The translations under genes and the position numbers were made by a program. The notes beneath the pieces are model-generated. The model was not told where the DNA came from, searched no databases, and saw nothing but the letters and a program-made list of their open reading frames with translations. A DNA stretch of 7,093 nt from DASYHS01 sp035998295 (GTDB lineage Bacteria; Pseudomonadota; Alphaproteobacteria; Azospirillales; Azospirillaceae). Positions 1-4,696 of the stretch are shown here, piece by piece. Each line of letters starts with the position of its first letter. Within the stretch, counting starts at the first letter, position 1. The DNA lies in the NCBI RefSeq assembly GCF_035998295.1, contig NZ_DASYHS010000045.1, forward strand, positions 1-7,093, read 5' to 3'.

Positions 1-142
1 CGGCCACCTGCCCGACGACTACGACGTCCGCAACTACCCCTGGGGCCTCGGCGACTACTACCGCGACGAGCTGATCGAGAGCCGCCGCGCCCGCGGCCTC
101 GACCCCATCGACGGCCGCCCGCTGCGAACGCCGAAGCCGTAA
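1..142 (+). CDS. 3' end of an unrecognised gene (last 46 codons)
   Basis: This is the carboxy-terminal tail of a protein whose gene begins before the window. The frame starts at base 2, and base 1 is the last base of a codon. It ends with TAA at 140-142. The visible 46 residues are polar and rich in Asp, Tyr and Arg, beginning GHLPDDYDVRNYPWGLGDYY and ending in a basic, proline-containing tail (PLRTPKP). There is no membrane segment and I see no motif that assigns a family. Strong GC bias at third positions supports it as real coding sequence. It is separated from the next gene by 179 bp that include a possible promoter, so it is probably not in the same transcription unit. Function unknown. 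Confidence 0.7.
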   Translation, partial: GHLPDDYDVRNYPWGLGDYYRDELIESRRARGLDPIDGRPLRTPKP

Positions 143-151
143 CCCCCCACA

Positions 152-180
152 CGACCCCCACGAACCCCCACGAACCCCCA
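152..180 (+). repeat. short C-rich direct repeat, about three units
   Basis: Two identical 10-bp units, CGAACCCCCA, lie back to back at 161-170 and 171-180. A 9-bp variant lacking one A comes just before them at 152-160, and a further degenerate C-run with CACA lies at 143-151. The tract begins ten bases after the stop codon of the upstream gene. It is probably simple slippage-generated sequence. No role can be read from it. Confidence 0.6.
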
Positions 181-229
181 CGCCGGGCGAAACTTCCCGT
201 CCGGCCGGCGAACGGAGACCACCGCATCG

Positions 230-241
230 TTCACACATAAT
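230..241 (+). promoter_or_regulatory. possible promoter for the adaptor/protease pair
   Basis: Bases 229-246 form the most AT-rich patch in the first part of the window. CATAAT at 236-241 matches five of six positions of a sigma-70 -10 box. No good -35 box lies 16-18 bp upstream (the bases there are GGAGA-like), so any promoter would be weak, activator-dependent or of another sigma class. TTCACA at 230-235 could be read as a -35, but no -10 sits at proper spacing. Transcription from this -10 would start near 248 and leave a leader of about 74 nt before the ATG at 322. Confidence 0.25.
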
Positions 242-321
242 TTACCAAGGCGGCGTATGCAGCGCTGGGGTGGTCCGTTCCTCGCCCTCCCGCTCCTGGA
301 AACCTGCCCCGGCGTGCCGCG

Positions 322-1707
322 ATGACCGATGTCCCCAACCGCCAGCTCCTGACCATCACCGGGCTGGTCCAACTGGAAAAGCGCGCGCGCCACGCCGCGA
401 CGCCGGAAGAGTTCGGGTTCCTGGCCGTCAACGAGACCCATGCCCTGGTCCGCTACCGCCAAGCCGTCCTGTGGCGGTGCGGCCCCAAGGGCGGTGCCCG
501 GGGCGGCGGGCAGGTGGTGGCGCTGTCGGGGCTCGCGGTCCCGGACCGCAACGCCCCCTTCGTCGTCTGGCTGCGCCGGCTGCTCCGGCACCTCGATACG
601 GCCGGCCAGGGGACCGGGCAGGCGGGCGACGCGAAGGCGGTCGCCGCCCTGACCGCGGCCGATGCCGGTCCCGACCTCGGCGGGGACTGGAGCGAATGGC
701 TTCCCGCCCATGCGCTGGCGGTCCCGCTGTCCAGTCCCGAGGGCGAGCGCCTGGGCGTGCTGCTGCTGGCCCGCGACGAGCCGTGGAACGACCACGAGCG
801 CCATCTCCTGGCCTATCTCGCCGACGCCTACGGCCATGCCTGGGCCTATCTGCTGCGCCGCTTCCGCCCCGGAGGCGCGCGGCGCTGGCTGGTCGGCCGG
901 CGCAACGCCGTCGCCGGCGCGCTGGCGGTGGCGCTGTTCGCCGCCGCCTGGATACCGGTGCGCGATTCCGCCCTCGCGCAGGCGGAGGTGATCCCCCGCG
1001 CCCCGGTCGTGGTGCGGGCACCCGTCGAGGGCGTCGTCGACCGCTTCGCCGTCCGGCCGAACGAGCTGGTCGAGGAGGGGCAGCTCCTGCTGGCGCTGGA
1101 CGCGACGCGGATCGCCAACCGGCTCGACGTCGCGGCGAAGGCGTTCGAGGTCGCGGAGGCGGAATACCGCCAGGGCGGCCAGCAGGCGCTGTTCGACCCC
1201 AAGAGCAAGGCGAACCTCGCCATCCTCCAGGGGCGCATGGAGCAGCACGCGGCCGAGGTCGCCTATCTCCAGGAACTGCTCGGCCGCATCGAGATCAGGG
1301 CGCCGCGCGCCGGGACCGCGATCTTCGACGACGAGAACGACTGGATCGGCCGGCCGGTGGCGATCGGGGAGCGCATCCTGACCGTCGCCGACCCGCGCGA
1401 GACCGAGCTGGAGATCCGGCTGCCGGTCGCCGACGCCATCCCGCTGGAGGAGGGGGCGCCGGTGCGCCTGTTCCTCAACGTCGACCCGCAGAACCCCGTC
1501 GCCGCCACCTTGACCTATGCCGGCTACCAGGCGTCGCCCGGTCCGGACGGCGTCCCCGCCTACCGGCTGAAGGCCCGGTTCGAGGATGCTGCCACGCCCC
1601 GCATCGGCCTGAAGGGCGTGGCCAAGGTCCATGGCAGCCGGACGACGCTGTTCTATTACGTGATGCGCCGCCCGCTCGCGGCGCTGCGCCAGCGGGTCGG
1701 GCTGTGA
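322..1707 (+). CDS. HlyD-family periplasmic adaptor with N-terminal GAF-like domain
   Basis: A 461-residue inner-membrane protein of the membrane-fusion (adaptor) class. Residues 1-185 are soluble and predicted cytoplasmic. Their pattern is GAF-like: an alternating region near 35-70, the GERLGVLLLARDEPW strand region at 141-155, then a helix containing HERHLLAYLADAYG. Basic residues at 181-194 precede one membrane helix at about 196-212. The periplasmic part carries the first lipoyl half (about 227-262, APVEGVVDRFAVRPNELVEE), a short helical hairpin (about 263-321), the second lipoyl half (322-357, IEIRAPRAGTAIF) and a beta-barrel region to about 440. The short hairpin argues against a long TolC-contacting adaptor. 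The ATG at 322 is chosen because the domain begins at once, although no clear Shine-Dalgarno is visible. The stop overlaps the next gene by 4 bp, so the two are probably co-translated and work together in export. Substrate unknown. The GAF assignment is a pattern judgement. Confidence 0.9.
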   Translation: MTDVPNRQLLTITGLVQLEKRARHAATPEEFGFLAVNETHALVRYRQAVLWRCGPKGGARGGGQVVALSGLAVPDRNAPFVVWLRRLLRHLDTAGQGTGQAGDAKAVAALTAADAGPDLGGDWSEWLPAHALAVPLSSPEGERLGVLLLARDEPWNDHERHLLAYLADAYGHAWAYLLRRFRPGGARRWLVGRRNAVAGALAVALFAAAWIPVRDSALAQAEVIPRAPVVVRAPVEGVVDRFAVRPNELVEEGQLLLALDATRIANRLDVAAKAFEVAEAEYRQGGQQALFDPKSKANLAILQGRMEQHAAEVAYLQELLGRIEIRAPRAGTAIFDDENDWIGRPVAIGERILTVADPRETELEIRLPVADAIPLEEGAPVRLFLNVDPQNPVAATLTYAGYQASPGPDGVPAYRLKARFEDAATPRIGLKGVAKVHGSRTTLFYYVMRRPLAALRQRVGL

Positions 1708-3863
1708 CGGCGGCTGTGAGCGCGGCGGCCGCGTTCGCGCCTGGCGCGGCCGCGCCGCCGCGCCGGGTCCCGCCGCTGCGCGAGGAGCTGACGCTCCATC
1801 CCGGGCCGCGGACGCGCGCCGGCGTGCCGACCTGGACGCTCCAGGACCCGGCGAACAACCGCTTCTTCCGCATCGGCTGGGCCGAGTTCGAGATGCTGTC
1901 GCGCTGGGAACTCGGCGAGATGGACGCGATCGCGCAGGCGGTCAGCCGCGACACCACGCTGGAGATCGGGCCGGAGCGGGTCGAGGCGTTCACCCGCTTC
2001 CTCGCGGCGGGCAACCTGATCCAGGTCCGGGGCGAGCAGGCCATGGGCGTGCTCGTGCGCCAGGTGATGGCCCAGCGCAAGCACTGGGCGGCGTGGCTGC
2101 TGAAGCATTACCTGTTCTTCCGCATCCCCGTGATCCGCCCCGACCGCCTGCTGGCCGCCGGGGCGCCGGTCTTCGGCTGGCTGTTCTCGCCGGCCTTCCT
2201 GCTGGCGGCACTCGCCGCCGCCGTCCTCGGCGGCTGGCTCGCGGCCCGCCAGTGGGACGCGTTCATCAACAGCTTCCTGCACTTCTTCTCGATCGAGGGC
2301 GCGATCCTGGCCGCCGCCGCGCTCGGCGCGGCCAAGCTGCTGCACGAGTTCGGCCACGCCTTCGTCGCGCACCGCTACGGCTGCCGGGTCCCGACCATGG
2401 GCCTGGCCTTCCTGGTCCTGTGGCCGGTGCTCTACACCGACACCAGCGAGGCGTGGAAGCTGCCCTCGCGCAGGCAGCGCCTCGCGATCGCCGCCGCCGG
2501 CATGGGGGCCGAGCTGGCGCTCGCCGCCTTCGCGACGCTGGCCTGGAGCTTCCTGCCGGACGGGCCGCTGCGCAGCGCCTGCTTCCTGCTCGCGACCACG
2601 ACCTGGATACTGACGCTCGCGATCAACCTGAACCCGTTCATGCGCTTCGACGGGTACTACCTGCTCGCGGACTGGCTCGACATCGCGAACCTGCAGGACC
2701 GCTCCTTCGCGCTCGCCCGCTGGTGGCTGCGCGAGCGCCTGTTCGGCTTCGGCGACCCGCGGCCCGAGCGCTTCGCCCCCGGGCTGGAGCGCTTCCTGAT
2801 CCTCTACGCCTTCGCGACCTGGATCTACCGCTTCTTCCTGTTCCTCGGCATCGCGCTGCTGGTCTACCACCTGTTCTTCAAGGCGCTCGGCATCCTGCTC
2901 TTCGCGGTCGAGATCGCCTGGTTCATCTTCCGGCCGATCACGAACGAGATCGGCGTCTGGATCAAGCGGCGCAAGGAGGTCGGCTTGAACGTCAACAGCG
3001 CGCTCACCCTGGCGGCGGTCGCGGCCGCGGTCGTGCTGCTGGCCGTGCCCTGGCGCAGCACGGTGTCCGGCGCGGCGCTGATGCGCGCCGAGCAGCAGAG
3101 CGTCCTCTACGCGCCGGAAGCGGCCCGCCTGGAGCGCGTGCTGGTCCGGCCCGGCGAGCGGGTGGCCGCCGGCCAGGTGCTGTTCGCCTTCTCCTCGCCC
3201 GACCTCGCGCACCAGGTCGCGCAGACCCGGCGGACGGTCGACAGCCTCTCCTGGCGCAGCCAGGTCCAGAGCCTGAGCACCGACCTCGCCGAGCGCTCGC
3301 AGGTCGTCTGGCGCGAGCTGGAGCAGGCGCGCTCCCAGCTCGCCGGCTACGAGGCGGAGCTGGAGCGCCTGACCGTCGCCGCCCCCTTCGCCGGCACGAT
3401 CGTCGACATGGCCGACCCGCTCGCCCCCGGCGAGTGGCTGGAGCCGGACATGCCGCTGGCCCTCGTCATCGACGCGCGCGCGGCGCTGATCGAGGCCTAT
3501 GTCGACGAGGCCGACCTTTCCCGCTTCGCCGCCGGCGCCCCGGGCTGGTTCCGCGCCGACGACCCCGCCGTGGCACCCGTGGCGCTGCGGGTCGAGCGGA
3601 TCGACGACGCCAGCTCGCGCGTGCTGCGCGAGCCGATGCTCTCCTCCACCCATGGCGGCTCGATCGCCGCCCGCGAGACCCAGGACCGCGCCCTCGTGCC
3701 CGAGACGCCGGTCTACCGCGTGCTGCTGCGCCCCCGGGACCCGCTGCCCGCCCCGCCGCGGGTGCTGCGCGGCACCGTCGACATCGAGGGCGAGCGCGAG
3801 AGCGTGGCCGCGCGCCTGTGGCGGGTGGCCCTGGGCGTCCTCGTCCGCGAAAGCGGCTTCTAG
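1704..3863 (+). CDS. PqqD-like/M50 zinc metalloprotease/HlyD-like fusion (YydH-like putative peptide zinc metalloprotease)
   Basis: A 719-residue multipass membrane protein. The start is GTG at 1704, which overlaps the previous stop codon (GTGA). A GTG at 1716 is an in-frame alternative. Residues about 25-110 resemble the PqqD-type winged-helix fold that binds leader peptides in RiPP systems. Membrane helices run from about 157 to 412. The M50 site is H214-E-F-G-H218, with the second motif NPFMRFDGYY at 310-319 supplying D316 as the likely third zinc ligand, so the active site looks intact. TDTSEAWKL (245-253) and NLQDRSFALARWW (329-341) are typical of this family as I know it. A further helix at about 433-450 leads to a periplasmic adaptor-like part: lipoyl halves near 472-496 and 554-590 joined by a helical hairpin, then a barrel region ending in RESGF. 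The likely role is intramembrane processing and/or export of a peptide together with the upstream adaptor. Related entries are named YydH-like putative peptide zinc metalloproteases. The substrate is not visible in the window. Confidence 0.92.
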   Translation: MTAAVSAAAAFAPGAAAPPRRVPPLREELTLHPGPRTRAGVPTWTLQDPANNRFFRIGWAEFEMLSRWELGEMDAIAQAVSRDTTLEIGPERVEAFTRFLAAGNLIQVRGEQAMGVLVRQVMAQRKHWAAWLLKHYLFFRIPVIRPDRLLAAGAPVFGWLFSPAFLLAALAAAVLGGWLAARQWDAFINSFLHFFSIEGAILAAAALGAAKLLHEFGHAFVAHRYGCRVPTMGLAFLVLWPVLYTDTSEAWKLPSRRQRLAIAAAGMGAELALAAFATLAWSFLPDGPLRSACFLLATTTWILTLAINLNPFMRFDGYYLLADWLDIANLQDRSFALARWWLRERLFGFGDPRPERFAPGLERFLILYAFATWIYRFFLFLGIALLVYHLFFKALGILLFAVEIAWFIFRPITNEIGVWIKRRKEVGLNVNSALTLAAVAAAVVLLAVPWRSTVSGAALMRAEQQSVLYAPEAARLERVLVRPGERVAAGQVLFAFSSPDLAHQVAQTRRTVDSLSWRSQVQSLSTDLAERSQVVWRELEQARSQLAGYEAELERLTVAAPFAGTIVDMADPLAPGEWLEPDMPLALVIDARAALIEAYVDEADLSRFAAGAPGWFRADDPAVAPVALRVERIDDASSRVLREPMLSSTHGGSIAARETQDRALVPETPVYRVLLRPRDPLPAPPRVLRGTVDIEGERESVAARLWRVALGVLVRESGF

Positions 3864-3872
3864 GACCATAAT

Positions 3873-3930
3873 CCCCTCTCCCTGAGGGAGAGGGAGGGGC
3901 CCGCCGCGTTAGCGGCGGGAGGGTGAGGGG
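3873..3930. repeat. compound palindromic (REP-like) intergenic element
   Basis: Nested inverted repeats lie ten bases after the protease stop codon. CCCTCTCCC (3874-3882) pairs with GGGAGAGGG (3886-3894) across a 3-nt loop. CCCGCCGC (3900-3907) pairs with GCGGCGGG (3912-3919) across a GTTA loop. The outer arm CCCCTCTCCC (3873-3882) can alternatively pair with GGGTGAGGGG (3921-3930) with one mismatch. Two mutually exclusive folds are therefore possible. This CCCCTCTCCC...GGTGAGGGG design is common as a dispersed intergenic repeat in GC-rich proteobacteria. No T-run follows, so it is not a classic intrinsic terminator, though it could stabilise or end the upstream mRNA. Confidence 0.75.
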
Positions 3931-3931
3931 C

Positions 3932-3955
3932 GCGGTGCCTCGGTTCGGGCACCGC
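3932..3955. repeat. perfect 8-bp inverted repeat upstream of the response regulator
   Basis: GCGGTGCC at 3932-3939 is the exact reverse complement of GGCACCGC at 3948-3955, with an 8-nt spacer. It could form an RNA hairpin after the REP-like element, or be a dyad operator located about 35 bp upstream of the possible -10 box of the two-component genes. No T-run follows it. OmpR-family regulators more often bind direct repeats, so autoregulation through this site is only a possibility. Confidence 0.45.
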
Positions 3956-3988
3956 CGCTACCTCCTCCCGCTCCGGCGCGCTTCGGTC

Positions 3989-3994
3989 TATCAT
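3989..3994 (+). promoter_or_regulatory. possible -10 box for the two-component operon
   Basis: TATCAT matches five of six positions of a sigma-70 -10 element and lies in one of the few AT-containing stretches of this GC-rich gap. Transcription would begin near 4000 and leave a leader of about 20 nt before the ATG at 4022. No recognisable -35 lies 16-18 bp upstream, so it would need an activator or is fortuitous. Confidence 0.25.
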
Positions 3995-4021
3995 CGCGCG
4001 TCGTCGGTCGGACCCTGGGAC

Positions 4022-4696
4022 ATGCGCATTCTTCTCGTGGAGGACAACGAGGATCTCGGCGAGGCGGTGCAGAACCGGCTGCGCGCGGCCGGCCATTCGG
4101 TCGAATGGGTGCGCGACGGCGCGCTGGCGGTCGACTTCGTCCTGGCCGAGCCGTGCGACGCGCTCGTCCTCGACCTGATGCTGCCGGGCCGCGACGGCAT
4201 CTCCGTCATCTCCGAGCTGCGCCGGCACGGCTTCGAGGCCCCGGTGCTGGTCGTGACCGCGCGCTCGGAGATCGAGGACAAGGTCAGCCTGCTCGACCTC
4301 GGTGCCGACGACTACCTGGTCAAGCCCTTCGACCTGCGCGAGCTGGAGGCGCGGCTGCGGGCATTGATGCGCCGCCCGGCGGGCCAGACCACGAGCGTCA
4401 CCGTCGTCGGCGACGTCGCCATGGACGTCGCCGGGCACGTCGTGACCGTCGACGGGCGCGCGATCGAGCTGGGCCGGCGGGAGTTCCGCCTGCTGGAGAT
4501 CCTGCTCGGGCGCGTCGGCCAGGTGGTCGCGAAGGAGCGGCTGATGACCCAGCTCTTCGGCTTCGACGAGGCCGTGTCGCCCAACGCGCTGGAACTGCAC
4601 GTCTCGCGCCTGCGGCGCAAGCTGGAAGGCTCCGCGCTCGAGATCGGCACCGTCCGGGGCGTGGGCTACGTCGCCCGGCCGGGCCATGCGGAGTGA
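4022..4696 (+). CDS. OmpR/PhoB-family response regulator (TctD-like)
   Basis: A 224-residue cytoplasmic transcription factor. The receiver domain spans about 1-115: acidic pair E7-D8, phospho-acceptor D51 in LVLDLMLPGRDG, T79 and K101 in LVKPFDLRELEARL, so all catalytic positions are intact. The winged-helix DNA-binding domain spans about 125-218 with LGRREFRLLEILL, NALELHVSRLRRKL and the VRGVGYV wing. The ATG at 4022 is chosen because MRILLVEDNE is the canonical start of the fold. The frame is open back to about 3923, but that extension runs through the palindromic gap and encodes nothing family-like. Only a weak GGGA immediately before the ATG could serve as a ribosome site. The gene overlaps the following kinase gene by 11 bp, so the two are surely a cognate pair. 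Its targets are probably transporter genes, judging from TctD-like relatives. Specific targets cannot be read here. Confidence 0.97.
   Translation: MRILLVEDNEDLGEAVQNRLRAAGHSVEWVRDGALAVDFVLAEPCDALVLDLMLPGRDGISVISELRRHGFEAPVLVVTARSEIEDKVSLLDLGADDYLVKPFDLRELEARLRALMRRPAGQTTSVTVVGDVAMDVAGHVVTVDGRAIELGRREFRLLEILLGRVGQVVAKERLMTQLFGFDEAVSPNALELHVSRLRRKLEGSALEIGTVRGVGYVARPGHAE

Noticed and set aside
181..210. CGCCGG/CCGGCG inverted repeat as a terminator of the upstream gene
   Set aside because: The stem is only 6 bp with an 18-nt loop and no T-run. Such pairs are expected by chance at this GC content.
58..1632. 524-codon minus-strand open frame covering the start of the window
   Set aside because: It is antisense to the real adaptor gene and to the upstream gene's tail, with compositionally biased, motif-free translation.
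270..1703. In-frame upstream extension of the protease gene to 270
   Set aside because: The extension reads out of phase through the adaptor gene and encodes only Arg/Pro/Gly-rich filler. The GTG at 1704 with a 4-bp overlap is the sensible start.
1656..3869. 737-codon open frame on the minus strand opposite the protease gene
   Set aside because: It is a shadow. Its product is low-complexity, rich in Arg, Gly, Glu and Gln with no domain, while the plus-strand frame has a complete family signature and M50 site.
3923..4021. N-terminal extension of the response regulator
   Set aside because: It would run through the palindromic gap, and the receiver fold begins exactly at the ATG 4022.
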